A DNA stretch of 64,000 bases, taken from the NCBI GenBank assembly GCA_016786665.1, contig JAEUVZ010000032.1, positions 114,765 to 178,764 of the forward strand, read 5' to 3'. Positions 1 to 8,778 of the stretch are shown here, piece by piece. A program made the position numbers and the translations under genes. The stretch's first letter is position 1. Every line of letters begins with the position of its first letter. Origin of the DNA: Flavipsychrobacter sp. GTDB lineage: Bacteria > Bacteroidota > Bacteroidia > Chitinophagales > Chitinophagaceae. The notes beneath the pieces are model-generated. The model did not search any database. It worked only from the letters and a program-made list of their open reading frames with translations, and was not told the origin of the DNA.

Positions 1-1
1 A

Positions 2-778
2 AGCGCTTTATTAGTAACTGCCACCCATGTTGAGGTGGCAGGCTTTTTAAAGCCCGGTATCACTACCTTGTCCATCGATAAAATGGCCGAGCAGTTCATC
101 CGCGATAACGGCGGCGTACCTTCTTTCAAAAACTACAACGGCTATCCATACTCGCTCTGCATTTCGGTGAATGAGCAGGTGGTGCATGGCTTCCCCGGTG
201 ATTACGAGCTGAAGGATGGAGACATTATATCAGTAGACTGCGGCGTGTACATGAATGGTTATCACGGCGACCACGCTTACACGTTTGCGATAGGCAATGT
301 CGCCCCGGAGGTACTGAAGCTGATGCGCATTACCAAAGAGTCGCTCGCTAAGGGAATAGAACAGGCTAAAGACGGCAACCGGGTAGGGGATATCTCCTAT
401 GCGATAGAGCAGCATACCGCCCGCGATCACGGCTACGGCGTGGTGCGCGAGCTGGTAGGCCATGGCATAGGCAAGAAGCTGCACGAAGACCCCCAGGTGC
501 CCAACTATGGGCGCAGGGGAGATGGTAAGCGCCTTAAAGAAGGGATGGTTTTGGCTATAGAGCCGATGATAAACCTGGGCAGGAGAGAAGTATATACCCT
601 GGACGATGGCTGGACAGTGGTAACCAACGATGGCAAGCCATCGGTACACTACGAGCATACTACCGTAGTGCGTAAGAACAGGGGAGAAGCCCTCTCCGAT
701 TTCGCACCAATAGAAAAAGCTGAACAGGCGAATAAAGAATTGAACAGTACCTACTACACGCCGGCAGAGGCGGTATAG
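2..778 (+). CDS. map: methionine aminopeptidase type I (5' end missing)
   Basis: Removes the initiator methionine from nascent cytosolic proteins. The frame is open from the left window edge, so the true start lies outside; a GTG at 35 is internal, because the in-frame residues before it already match the family. Visible type I MetAP motifs include the substrate-loop NEQVVHGFP, the metal-ligand stretch SVDCGVYMNGYHGDH, the GHGIGKKLHEDP histidine motif, the EPM glutamate motif and the C-terminal HYEHTTVV region, so all metal-ligand blocks appear present. A strong terminator follows. Identity is clear from these motifs; only the N-terminus is unknown. Confidence 0.95.
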   Translation, partial: SALLVTATHVEVAGFLKPGITTLSIDKMAEQFIRDNGGVPSFKNYNGYPYSLCISVNEQVVHGFPGDYELKDGDIISVDCGVYMNGYHGDHAYTFAIGNVAPEVLKLMRITKESLAKGIEQAKDGNRVGDISYAIEQHTARDHGYGVVRELVGHGIGKKLHEDPQVPNYGRRGDGKRLKEGMVLAIEPMINLGRREVYTLDDGWTVVTNDGKPSVHYEHTTVVRKNRGEALSDFAPIEKAEQANKELNSTYYTPAEAV

Positions 779-807
779 TTTATTGACTGCTGTATAAGAA
801 TTGTATC

Positions 808-837
808 GCCACGCTTCAACCGAAGCGTGGCTTTTTT
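808..837 (+). terminator. intrinsic terminator after map
   Basis: A perfect 10-bp stem (808-817 with 822-831) with a 4-nt loop is followed directly by a run of six T residues. It lies 30 bases past the map stop codon and separates it from the START-domain operon. Confidence 0.85.
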
Positions 838-966
838 GTGCCCCGCAAGGTTGATTATGTGCCGTTTAGAATAGGCAGGCACTAATATATTTCAGGTAGC
901 ATAGGGGCATAGGCCGTGGTGGTTGTCCTATTACTATACCGTTCATCAAACATTAAATTCAACGTT

Positions 967-1581
967 ATGGTAAAGCTGAGAATATTGATCCTCCTGTTTG
1001 CGCTGGCAGGGGCCGGCGTAAAGGCACAGGCCGGAGATTATAAGCTGGTAAAAAAGGACGATGGCGTTTCGCTATACGAGAAGTGGATAACGGCCATGAA
1101 TGGCGAACAGGCACGGGAGCTGAAAGTGGTCTTCGTGGTGAATGCTTCACCGGCACAGGCGCTCGCGCTGCTCAAAGACCAATCGAAGGGGCCGGAGTGG
1201 AATCCCCAGGCTGATGTCTTTCGCATCATACCCGCTACAGAAAGCTCGTGGGTAAGTTACGTGCGTTACGATATACCCTGGCCTGTGGGCGACCAGGATT
1301 GCTGCCTGCAGTACACGGTAAAGCCAGCGCCCGGAGCTACGGAGGTGCATTTCCAGAGCACCACGCATAGCTTGTTCCCGGTAAAGAGTGGCGTAGGCCG
1401 TATAGCCGGTACGCGGGGGAAATGGGTGTTGGAGAACAGCGGCGGCAAGCAGACCAAAGTGACCTACACGATTACAGCCAACCGCAATAATAAATTGCCC
1501 AAGTTCATTACCGACCCTATCATACACGACAACATGCTGGAGAGTATGGCCTTATTTACTTCACTACTGGAAAATAATTAG
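967..1581 (+). CDS. START-domain lipid-transfer-like secreted protein
   Basis: 204 residues from the ATG at 967; this start gives a textbook signal peptide (MVKLRILILLFALAGAG then KAQA), whereas the longer frame from 916 would bury it. The mature part resembles START/StAR-related lipid-binding domains: residues reading DGVSLYEKW, GPEWNPQADVFR, YDIPWPVGDQDCC and a terminal helix NMLESMALFTSLLENN follow the START order. START domains bind hydrophobic ligands such as sterols, phospholipids or polyketides. The next gene begins 2 bases after the stop, and a third follows, so this is probably the first gene of a three-gene lipid-related operon. The ligand cannot be told from sequence. Confidence 0.75.
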   Translation: MVKLRILILLFALAGAGVKAQAGDYKLVKKDDGVSLYEKWITAMNGEQARELKVVFVVNASPAQALALLKDQSKGPEWNPQADVFRIIPATESSWVSYVRYDIPWPVGDQDCCLQYTVKPAPGATEVHFQSTTHSLFPVKSGVGRIAGTRGKWVLENSGGKQTKVTYTITANRNNKLPKFITDPIIHDNMLESMALFTSLLENN

Positions 1582-1583
1582 CA

Positions 1584-2387
1584 ATGACAGGCAGGAACTA
1601 TGTGCTCATCACCGGCGCCAGCTCGGGGTTGGGAAGGGAATTTGCGATAAAGTGCGCGCAGCGTGGAATGAACGTGCTGTTATTCGCCCTGCCGGGCGGT
1701 AATACGCAATCGCTGGCCCATGAGCTGCGGCTCGCATTCGGGGTAGACGCACAAGCGATAGAGCTGGATATGACCGACAGCGCCGAGCTGATAAGCACCG
1801 TGAACACAATAGCGGAACGATACCCCATACAGTTCCTTATCAACAACGCCGGGGTAGGCGGCACCTCCTCTATTCTGCAAACATCGTGGGAGCGGATAGA
1901 CAATATCATACAGCTGAATGTGCGCAGCACTACGCTCATTACCCGGATATTGATACCGCACCTGATGAAGCACGCGCAGAGCTACATCATGAATATATCC
2001 AGCATGGCGGCATTTTCTCCCATAGCATACAAAACAGTATATCCCGCTTCCAAGGCATTCATTTCTTCTTTCTCCCTCAGCCTGCGGGAAGAATTGGCAG
2101 GAACCGGTGTATCGGTAAGCGTGGTGTACCCCGGACCGATTATGACCAACTCCTATACCGCGCGCCGCATTATAGCGCAGGGGTTGAAGGGCAAGATGGG
2201 ACTGCTGCCAACATCAAGCATAGCAGCCATAGCGCTGGCGGGTACGCTGGGCCGGCAACCCACTATAGTACCCGGATTTATGAACAAGCTGAATCACTTA
2301 CTAATGGCGTTGCTGCCCGGCACGTGGCGCCTGAAAATCATATCCCGGGCAGTGAAGAAAGAAATATCCTTTTCCGTAACCGCATAA
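1584..2387 (+). CDS. SDR-family NAD(P)-dependent oxidoreductase
   Basis: 267 residues, classical short-chain dehydrogenase length. Seen: the nucleotide-binding TGASSGLG at residues 10-17, NNAG at 87-90, catalytic Ser near 139-140, and Tyr153-x3-Lys157 (YPASK). The C-terminal tail after residue 215 is hydrophobic, like SDRs acting on membrane-associated or lipid substrates (17-beta-HSD/ketoreductase style). The start codon is 2 bases after the START-domain gene and the downstream epimerase starts 12 bases after its stop, which argues for one transcript. The substrate is unknown; a lipid, steroid-like or polyketide ketone is an inference from the neighbours. Confidence 0.85.
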   Translation: MTGRNYVLITGASSGLGREFAIKCAQRGMNVLLFALPGGNTQSLAHELRLAFGVDAQAIELDMTDSAELISTVNTIAERYPIQFLINNAGVGGTSSILQTSWERIDNIIQLNVRSTTLITRILIPHLMKHAQSYIMNISSMAAFSPIAYKTVYPASKAFISSFSLSLREELAGTGVSVSVVYPGPIMTNSYTARRIIAQGLKGKMGLLPTSSIAAIALAGTLGRQPTIVPGFMNKLNHLLMALLPGTWRLKIISRAVKKEISFSVTA

Positions 2388-2399
2388 AATCAAAATAGT

Positions 2400-3386
2400 A
2401 TGATGAAAGTTCTGGTAACAGGGGCCAATGGTTTCCTGGGCGCTAACCTCGTGCACGACTTGCACCTGCAGGGCTACGACATTCGTATTATAGTGCGGAA
2501 GGGCGCAGACCTCCGCTCGCTGCAAGGAGTACCCTGCGAGGTGGTGTATGGTAATATAGATAACCAGCAGGATGTGCTGGCTGCTGTAGAAGGTTGCGGG
2601 GTAGTGCTGCACGCCGCCTGCATTACCGGGCAATGGTCCATCCCTTTCGAGGAGTATGAGCGGGTGAATTTCACCGCTACTAAGTATATAGCCGATGCTT
2701 GCCTGCAACTTGGCGTGAAGCGGCTGGTATATGTAAGCACCGCCAACACGATGGCGCCGGGCAGCAAAGCAGCGCCCGGTAGTGAATTGGGCGGATTTAC
2801 CTTGTTCCGGGCTAACTCCGGGTACATCAACAGCAAATACCTGGCGCAGCAGTATGTATTGGAAATGGTGGCGGGCAAAGGGCTCCCCGCGGTGGTAGTG
2901 AACCCCACGTTCATGATAGGGCCCATGGATGTGAAGCCCAGCTCTGGAAAGTTGCTGCTGTACGGACTGCGCGGTAGTGTTGTGTTCTATCCTTCCGGTG
3001 GTAAAAACTTCGTGTACATCAAGGATGTATCAAGAGGCATCATCAACGCCATTACCAAAGGGAAGGCCGGCGATTGCTACCTTCTTGCTGGGCACAATCT
3101 TTCCTACCGGGAGTTCTTTCGACTGGTGCAGGCTTCGGCAGGGAAGCGAAAGCTGCTGGTACCCATACCCCGCTTCGCGCTGATGCTGGCGGGCCGCGCG
3201 GGCTCGCTCATCGGGAAGATAACCCGGCGCAGCGGCAAGCTCAGCTACACTTCTTCGTTTTTGCTGTGCCTGGGCAATTACTACACCGGCAAGAAGTCGG
3301 AACGGGATCTGGAACTGGAGTACACGCCTATGGAGGTAGCTGTAGGCAGCGCCCTGCAATGGTTCAAACAAAATAATTACTACTAA
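2400..3386 (+). CDS. NAD-dependent epimerase/dehydratase (extended SDR)
   Basis: 328 residues. Seen: GxxGxxG (GANGFLG, residues 8-14), Ser near 113 (YVST) and Tyr142-x3-Lys146 (YINSK), the extended SDR catalytic set. The layout (MKVLVTGANGFLG, then HAACITGQWS, then VNPTFMIGPMD) is that of the dihydroflavonol 4-reductase / 3-beta-hydroxysteroid dehydrogenase branch rather than sugar-nucleotide epimerases. Two ATGs in tandem at 2400 and 2403 could each be the start. It follows the SDR gene closely and shares its strand, so it likely works on the same hydrophobic substrate that the START protein binds. Confidence 0.8.
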   Translation: MMKVLVTGANGFLGANLVHDLHLQGYDIRIIVRKGADLRSLQGVPCEVVYGNIDNQQDVLAAVEGCGVVLHAACITGQWSIPFEEYERVNFTATKYIADACLQLGVKRLVYVSTANTMAPGSKAAPGSELGGFTLFRANSGYINSKYLAQQYVLEMVAGKGLPAVVVNPTFMIGPMDVKPSSGKLLLYGLRGSVVFYPSGGKNFVYIKDVSRGIINAITKGKAGDCYLLAGHNLSYREFFRLVQASAGKRKLLVPIPRFALMLAGRAGSLIGKITRRSGKLSYTSSFLLCLGNYYTGKKSERDLELEYTPMEVAVGSALQWFKQNNYY

Positions 3387-3397
3387 ATCATACCGCG

Positions 3398-3469
3398 ATG
3401 CTGATACTGATGATAGCAATAGCGCTAAAAAAATGGCTGGCGCACAAAGGGCAGGGGAGCGCGCTCTAG
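3398..3469 (+). CDS. possible 23-residue membrane micropeptide
   Basis: An ATG 11 bases after the epimerase stop opens a 23-codon frame reading MLILMIAIALKKWLAHKG and ending at TAG. It has a hydrophobic stretch followed by a basic tail, the pattern of a single-pass micropeptide, and would sit at the end of the START/SDR/epimerase operon. Its last 4 bases overlap the end of the convergent topoisomerase gene. It is short enough to occur by chance; I include it only as a candidate. Confidence 0.25.
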   Translation: MLILMIAIALKKWLAHKGQGSAL

Positions 3470-4569
3470 GCGGCTATCGAGGCCGAACCGCTGCGCTCCA
3501 GTATGTTCATTAGCACTTGCTCTTCTACCGACAATCCCACCTGGCTGCCACACTCATACTGGTCACTTTTTCTGAAGTACTTGCCCAGGGAGTGAGCGGA
3601 ATAGAGGTCAAGGATGTGTGGGTGTACATAGTACTTTTTACATACCGTGCGGGTGTTGCCCAGTTGGCGGGCCACACTGTCCAGGGCGGCTGCTATATTT
3701 CGTTTGGCGGCGGTTTCAGTGGTGGCTTCTCCCAGTTCTTTCAAGGCTTGCAGGGCGTACAAAGAGCCCCACCACGTGCGGAAGTCCTTTGCGGTAAAGT
3801 TGCCACCGCTTATTTCTTTTATGTAATTGTTCACCATGCCGGAGTCTATGGTCTTTCGCTGGCCGTTGTCGTCGTAGTATTGAAAGAGTTCTTTACCCGG
3901 TATGTCCCGGCACTGTTTCACTATACGCGCCAGGCGTCTGCTGCGCAGGCTTATGTTGTGCGATACGCCTTTCTTTCCCTTAAAGCTGAACTTTACCTCG
4001 TGCCCTTTAATGGTTACATGTTGGTCTTTCAGTGTCGTAAGCCCGAAGCTGCCGTACAGTTTTTCGTATGCTGAATTGCCGATGCGGATGCAGGTACATT
4101 CCATAAGGGATACGACGGTAGCGAGCACTTTTTCCAGCGGCAGGCCCTGCTTCGCCAGGTGCTTCTGTAGTTGGCTGCGCAGCCCCGGCAGTGCGGCGCC
4201 AAAGTCGTGCAGGTGGAAGAATTTGGTTTGGTTGCGCAGGTTGTTCCAGAGCGGGTGGTATTTGTATTGCTTTCTGCCGCGTGCGTCTATACCGGTGGCC
4301 TGCAGGTGTCCGTTGGCGCTGGCGCATATCCATACTTGTTCCCATGCCGGGGGTAGCACCAGGCTGCGGATGCGGAACAGGGTTTCTTCTTTGCGCACCT
4401 CCCGGCCTTTGTGATAATAGCTAAATCCGTCACTCGTACGCTTCCGGGTGATGCCCGCGTCCTTGTCGGTAACATACACCAGGTTCACCGCTTTTGCGGT
4501 CTTTACGCCATCGCTGCTGATGGATCTTAGCTTTCGCCTGCTGAGTTTTATTTCACCTGTCGCTTCCAT
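3466..4569 (-). CDS. DNA topoisomerase IB
   Basis: Eukaryotic/poxvirus-type topoisomerase that relaxes supercoils through a 3'-phosphotyrosyl nick. Seen: the N-terminal DNA-clamp region (YVTDKDAGITRKR, VLPPAWEQVWICAS, GIDARGRKQYKYH), the catalytic-domain block CTCIRIGNSAYEKLYGSFGL with its Arg, KDFRTWWGS carrying a further Arg, and the terminal CKKYYVHP box that contains the catalytic Tyr. Length 367 residues fits bacterial members. I use the ATG at 4569; the longer frame to 4620 would start inside a terminator hairpin. Many Bacteroidota carry this enzyme beside the usual type IA and II enzymes. Confidence 0.9.
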   Translation of the reverse strand: MEATGEIKLSRRKLRSISSDGVKTAKAVNLVYVTDKDAGITRKRTSDGFSYYHKGREVRKEETLFRIRSLVLPPAWEQVWICASANGHLQATGIDARGRKQYKYHPLWNNLRNQTKFFHLHDFGAALPGLRSQLQKHLAKQGLPLEKVLATVVSLMECTCIRIGNSAYEKLYGSFGLTTLKDQHVTIKGHEVKFSFKGKKGVSHNISLRSRRLARIVKQCRDIPGKELFQYYDDNGQRKTIDSGMVNNYIKEISGGNFTAKDFRTWWGSLYALQALKELGEATTETAAKRNIAAALDSVARQLGNTRTVCKKYYVHPHILDLYSAHSLGKYFRKSDQYECGSQVGLSVEEQVLMNILERSGSASIAA

Positions 4570-4605
4570 ACCAGCAACAAATAAAAAGTCGTGCCCTGTA
4601 GGCTG

Positions 4606-4639
4606 AAAAGGAAAGCTCACCCCGGGGGGTGAGCTTTCC
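4606..4639 (-). terminator. hairpin terminator between PNGase-like gene and topoisomerase IB
   Basis: A long, nearly perfect inverted repeat (about 14-16 bp arms around a CCGGGG centre) with A/T flanks on both sides lies just past the stop of the 4662-6629 gene and just upstream of the topoisomerase start, so it ends the upstream minus-strand transcript. Confidence 0.75.
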
Positions 4640-4661
4640 TTTTCGTTATATATACCAATTA

Positions 4662-6629
4662 CTAGTTGGATATTACCCGCTGAGTATGTACCAGGTTACC
4701 CTTGCTGGTCACTTTAATGATGTAAGCGCCTTTAGGCAGTTCTTTTAAGGAAACATTAGTTTCTCCAAACTGCTGGCTGAGCTGCTGCCGGTGTACGCGC
4801 ATACCTACCATGTTGTACACTTCCAGCGTAGCGCCTGCTTCGGGCAGGGTATAGCTGATGCTGAAGTTGCCATCGTGGCTGGGGTTGGGCGATACGATCA
4901 TAGAGATGTTATCTGCGTTCACCTCGTTCACCGCCAGCGGGAACAGGCACATGAATTGGTAGAGCACCTTGGTTCCGAAATCGGGGTTGAAGGTCTTTAT
5001 CGGGAAGGGCGAGCTTATGCGCTTCAGTTGCAGGGTGCCGCCGCCATCGCCATTGTTGGCCCACCAGCTGAGGCCATCATTGTTCAGTTGTGCCAGGTTG
5101 CCGGGAGGCGGGCCATCATCGTAAAACTCAAAGCTGTAGCAGTGCCCCGGTGAAAGGGATATGGTATCCTTGTGCAAGGTGTTGGTGGCGGTGAAGTTGT
5201 TTTTGCTGGACAGCACCGTTCCGGTTGTCATATCCATGAATATGTAGCGGTTCTCGCTGGGGGCCAGGTTCGTTTTAAAATCAATGATTACCTTATCGTA
5301 GCCAAATACATCGGGCGAGGTGAATGCGCCGGCATTGTAGTTGTTGTAGGGGCACTGGTCGGTAGTGTTGTTGGGGTTTTGCAGGTCTACCTGGAACACA
5401 TTGCTGTTGGGGCTCCAGTTCACCGCTTGATTGATGCGCACGGTATCCACACCCAGGTAAGGCAGGTTGCCGGTCCACGCATAGGTGCTTTGTACGCCAC
5501 CGGGTACGCCATACACTATGTTCACGGAAGTAAGCGGGTTGGTTCCGTTGTTCTTGATGACTACAATAGGTTCTGCGCAGATGGGGTTGAGGCGGGTAGC
5601 TTCATGCTCGTTGCTGGGGGCCAGTATGGCTTCCAGCGATACATCAGTGGCGTAGTTAGGCGCTCCGTATTCTATCACGTAAGCGGTGATTACCTGTGTG
5701 CCGAAGTTGCCCGCGCCCACTGTCTCCATGTCAATATCAAAGGTGTGGGTGGTGTTGGGTGTTACGCCGTGTATGTCCAGGTCATCGTAGCGAACGCTGG
5801 CGCCGGGGCACCAGTTGCCGCGGTCGTACAGCCAGGTTCCCGCCTGCGGGTACAGGGAGTTGAAGCCGCACTCGCGCCACATCAGGCGTTGGTTAATGGT
5901 ATTGTTGTCGTACTTCACCCAGCGTTGCTTAGGGCAGAACTCCGAGCAGTTCTGGTCGTTCATTCCGTGTCCGCTCTGTATGATTTTTACCCGGGCCTCC
6001 TGCGTATTGGCGCCATAGGTTACCGACTGCGCAGACAGGTTGGTTTCAATATTGGAGTTGTAGCCATAGCCACCGGAGTAGATGCGGGTGATGTTTTTCA
6101 CTTCACGTTCCGGGGTGCCTTCTATCAGCAGGAAGGTCATATTTATCTTCCAGCCATAGTGAGTGCCTTCATAGCCGGTATGGTTGTATTCTATTTCTAC
6201 CGAGTCGTGAAACAGGGTGGCAAAGTCGGTAACGTCGTAGTACCAGCCATGCTTAAAGCTGCTGCCGGCTCCCCAGTACAGTCCATACGGAGTAATGAAG
6301 CGGGCGAATTCCCAGTTCAGGGGCGTGCTGTTCATTCCGTTGGGCCGCTTTATAGAGATGGGGTCCAGGTAGTCCCACTCGGCACACGGCATATTGTCCG
6401 GGCATTCAAACGTGAGGTACATCAGCACCTTGTTATACGTGGCAGCCGAGCCGGGAAATACACCCCAGTTGCTGTACGGATTAGAGCCCGTATTGGGATT
6501 CGTAATAATTACCTGGTCCTGGAAAACCTGTACCACGGTAGTGTCGCCATTGGCGGCCATGCTTTTGCCGGCACCTATCGCCATAAGGGCGCACAATGCG
6601 AAAACTGATTTGCGTAAAATGTGAAGCAT
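4662..6629 (-). CDS. PNGase F-like secreted protein with T9SS sorting tail
   Basis: 655 residues. An N-terminal signal peptide (to about residue 25) is followed by two domains resembling the N- and C-terminal jelly-rolls of peptide-N4-(N-acetyl-glucosaminyl)asparagine amidase F: FECPDNMPCAEWD (residues 74-86) and NWEFARFITPYG (from 105), then SGHGMNDQNCSEFC. The Asp of AEWD sits where PNGase F has its catalytic Asp; this is my alignment by eye. A linker region follows, and the last 75 or so residues are a type A T9SS sorting domain (NPSHDGNFSISY, then LPKGAYIIKV). Expected role: release of N-glycans from glycoproteins outside the cell. Activity is uncertain because the second catalytic Glu was not verified. 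Confidence 0.75.
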   Translation of the reverse strand: MLHILRKSVFALCALMAIGAGKSMAANGDTTVVQVFQDQVIITNPNTGSNPYSNWGVFPGSAATYNKVLMYLTFECPDNMPCAEWDYLDPISIKRPNGMNSTPLNWEFARFITPYGLYWGAGSSFKHGWYYDVTDFATLFHDSVEIEYNHTGYEGTHYGWKINMTFLLIEGTPEREVKNITRIYSGGYGYNSNIETNLSAQSVTYGANTQEARVKIIQSGHGMNDQNCSEFCPKQRWVKYDNNTINQRLMWRECGFNSLYPQAGTWLYDRGNWCPGASVRYDDLDIHGVTPNTTHTFDIDMETVGAGNFGTQVITAYVIEYGAPNYATDVSLEAILAPSNEHEATRLNPICAEPIVVIKNNGTNPLTSVNIVYGVPGGVQSTYAWTGNLPYLGVDTVRINQAVNWSPNSNVFQVDLQNPNNTTDQCPYNNYNAGAFTSPDVFGYDKVIIDFKTNLAPSENRYIFMDMTTGTVLSSKNNFTATNTLHKDTISLSPGHCYSFEFYDDGPPPGNLAQLNNDGLSWWANNGDGGGTLQLKRISSPFPIKTFNPDFGTKVLYQFMCLFPLAVNEVNADNISMIVSPNPSHDGNFSISYTLPEAGATLEVYNMVGMRVHRQQLSQQFGETNVSLKELPKGAYIIKVTSKGNLVHTQRVISN

Positions 6630-6696
6630 CTGGATGAAATAATTAATGACTGATACTGGTGTAAAAGTAATAATTATTTAATCCATAAACTGCTTG

Positions 6697-7779
6697 CTAC
6701 TGGCTTTTTGCCGGGTTTCCCGTCCTGGGTTTGTAAAAAAGGAGGATAGCCGCGCCCAGCAGCACCAGTCCGGAGGATATTATCTCGGCCTGGCTGGGAT
6801 GAAGGAAACCCCAGTCGTACTCGTAATTCACCCTTATTTTCTCAATAAAGAAGCGCTCCAGCCCATTCAGTATCAGGTAGAAGCCAAAGAGGTGCAGCGG
6901 CCTGGGGAACACTTTCCGGCAGGCCATTATCACCAGGAACAGGATGGTACAGGCCAGGGCTTCGTAAAGCGAAGTAGGGAATACGCCTACCGGCAGCACG
7001 GAGCAGTAGTTGCCGGTGCAGCCAGCTATCATTACGCCTTCGTGGTTCACGTTGTGGGCGTAGTTCATGGCATAGGTCCAGTCGGGCAGCCACGATGGGG
7101 CTACGGCGTGTATGGAAGGAACGGCGTTGAGCGCGCCAAAGTCTTTGGTAAAGAAGCCGGGCACCTTTTGCAGCATGGCCTCATATTCGCCCGCCTGTGC
7201 CAGCACCAGGCTGCCATCGGGACGGGTAATGTAGGCGCTGTTGAAGATACCCCAGTCGCCATCGCCGGAGAAGTGACAGCCCAGGCGGCCTACGCCATAG
7301 GCCAGCATCAGCGCCGGGGCGGCGGCGTCAGCAAAGTGTATAAAGGATATCTTATACTTTTTGGTGTAGTAGTACAGGGCTATGCCTGCGCCTATCAGCC
7401 CGCCGTAGAAGGTAAGGCCGCTGCGGGAGAACAGGTTGTCGATAGGGTTTTGCAGAAAGTCTTGCCAGGTCTCAAAGGCGTTAAAGATTTTTGCGCCCGC
7501 CAGTCCGGCTATGGCGGCTACTACTATTATGTCGGTTACTTTCTGGTGCGGGTACACCGCTACCTTCTTTTTTACACCGGTCTTTTTATCTACCTGCTCC
7601 ACAATGTTGGGCAGCAGCAGCCCGGCTGCTTCCTTCCGCTTCAGCTCCCGTACTATTACCATCGCGCCCGCTACAAAGGCCAGCGCCATCAGGAATCCGA
7701 ATGTCTTAAAGATGCCTACCCACTCGGGTATTTCTACGCCCAGCAGGCTCTGCAGCAGGTATTGAAAGTCAGGATACAT
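6697..7779 (-). CDS. lgt: prolipoprotein diacylglyceryl transferase
   Basis: Transfers diacylglycerol from phosphatidylglycerol to the lipobox Cys of prelipoproteins at the inner membrane. 360 residues with about seven membrane segments. Seen: GLTFYGGLIGAG, the Lgt signature GRLGCHFSGDGDWG, the conserved PTSLYEA box, and the closing LFGFYLILNGLERFFIE with its Glu-Arg. It is longer than most Lgt (about 270-300 residues) owing to a Lys-rich loop near residues 45-80 and an insert between the signature and PTSLYEA. Several lipoproteins in this window are its likely substrates. Fits with the uridine phosphorylase gene lying upstream on the same strand. Confidence 0.92.
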   Translation of the reverse strand: MYPDFQYLLQSLLGVEIPEWVGIFKTFGFLMALAFVAGAMVIVRELKRKEAAGLLLPNIVEQVDKKTGVKKKVAVYPHQKVTDIIVVAAIAGLAGAKIFNAFETWQDFLQNPIDNLFSRSGLTFYGGLIGAGIALYYYTKKYKISFIHFADAAAPALMLAYGVGRLGCHFSGDGDWGIFNSAYITRPDGSLVLAQAGEYEAMLQKVPGFFTKDFGALNAVPSIHAVAPSWLPDWTYAMNYAHNVNHEGVMIAGCTGNYCSVLPVGVFPTSLYEALACTILFLVIMACRKVFPRPLHLFGFYLILNGLERFFIEKIRVNYEYDWGFLHPSQAEIISSGLVLLGAAILLFYKPRTGNPAKSQ

Positions 7780-7832
7780 AATTGCGGGTAAAAATAGCTT
7801 ATTCGTTTATGCTTATAAAATGTATATTCCTG

Positions 7833-8717
7833 CTATATTTTTTCAATAATAGCCAGCGATTCCTTTATCAGCCGTTCCAGCCCGCCGGGTATATCATCCA
7901 TTACTTTCTTCATCACCCGGTTGTTTACGCCCAGGCTCAGGGAAAGGCAATGATGGCCCAGCACTTTCCCCAGCCCGTATATGGCCGAGGTCTCCATTTC
8001 AAAGTTGGCTACCCGGTGCATACCGCATTGAAAGGTGGTGAGTGCGTCTACCAGGTTGGGGTAGGCGATAGGCGCGCGCAGCACCCGCCCCTGCGGCCCG
8101 TAGAAGCCGGGACAGGTAATAGTGATGCCGTGTGTGTAGTGCTCGCCAAAGTGCTTGCGCAGGGCAATGGAGCCCTCGGCCACGTAGGGTTGCAGGGCGC
8201 TGCCGCCCAGCGCGGTATGGCGCACAAACTCGTTCAGGATAAATATCTCGTCGGGGCTGCCGCTCAGGCGGTAGTAGAGCATCAGGTTATCGAGTCCCAC
8301 GGCGTGAGAGGAGGCGATGAAGCTGCCCGGCGCTACTTCGGGGTTCAGGATGCCGCAGGTGCCTATGCGGATGATATCCAGCGTCCGTTTCTGTTCCCGC
8401 ACCGTTCGCGTAGCGAAATCTATATTGGCGAGTGCATCCAGTTCGTTCAGTACTATGTCTATATTGTCGGGGCCTATGCCGGTGGAAACCACTGTGATTC
8501 TTTTCTGCCCTATGTAGCCCGTATGCGCTATAAATTCGCGGTGCTGCGCCCGTGATTCTATGCGGTCAAAATACTTCGATACCTCCTTCACCCGGTCGGG
8601 GTCGCCTACGGTGATAACGGTGTTGGCCAGTTGTTCCGGGGCCATGTCCAGGTGGTAAATAGTACCCCTCTCGGTGATCATCAGTTCGCTTTCCTCTATT
8701 ACTTCTTGCCGGTGCAT
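7833..8717 (-). CDS. nucleoside phosphorylase (uridine phosphorylase type)
   Basis: Phosphorolysis of uridine (or a related nucleoside) to base and ribose-1-phosphate, for pyrimidine salvage. Seen: VITVGDPDRVKEV, STGIGPDNIDIVLNEL, RIGTCGILNPEVAPG, and the ribose-binding NFEMETSAIYGL, all in nucleoside phosphorylase-I order. I start at the ATG at 8717 (MHRQEVIEESELM); the longer frame to 8804 would run through the tRNA-Cys gene on the other strand. 294 residues, slightly longer than the E. coli enzyme. The base preference is inferred from the family, not shown. Confidence 0.85.
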   Translation of the reverse strand: MHRQEVIEESELMITERGTIYHLDMAPEQLANTVITVGDPDRVKEVSKYFDRIESRAQHREFIAHTGYIGQKRITVVSTGIGPDNIDIVLNELDALANIDFATRTVREQKRTLDIIRIGTCGILNPEVAPGSFIASSHAVGLDNLMLYYRLSGSPDEIFILNEFVRHTALGGSALQPYVAEGSIALRKHFGEHYTHGITITCPGFYGPQGRVLRAPIAYPNLVDALTTFQCGMHRVANFEMETSAIYGLGKVLGHHCLSLSLGVNNRVMKKVMDDIPGGLERLIKESLAIIEKI

Positions 8718-8735
8718 ATAGTTTTTGATTTTCCT

Positions 8736-8766
8736 CTTGTAAAGAAACGATTTTTTACTACATTTG
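8736..8766 (+). promoter_or_regulatory. Bacteroidota-type promoter of tRNA-Cys
   Basis: TTG at 8737-8739, a spacer of 19 bases, then TACATTTG at 8759-8766, an exact fit to the Bacteroidota TTG-N19-TAnnTTTG consensus. The tRNA begins 13 bases after it. Confidence 0.75.
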
Positions 8767-8778
8767 CCATCCCGACAG

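Noticed and set aside
1886..2398. 170-codon plus-strand frame overlapping the SDR gene
   Set aside because: Out-of-frame shadow of an intact SDR with complete catalytic motifs.
5172..6608. 478-codon open frame opposite the PNGase F-like gene
   Set aside because: Antisense to a protein with recognisable domains and T9SS tail; composition is biased and has no motif.
6694..7791. Open frame opposite lgt
   Set aside because: Lgt signature sequences are on the minus strand; the plus-strand frame has no recognisable feature.
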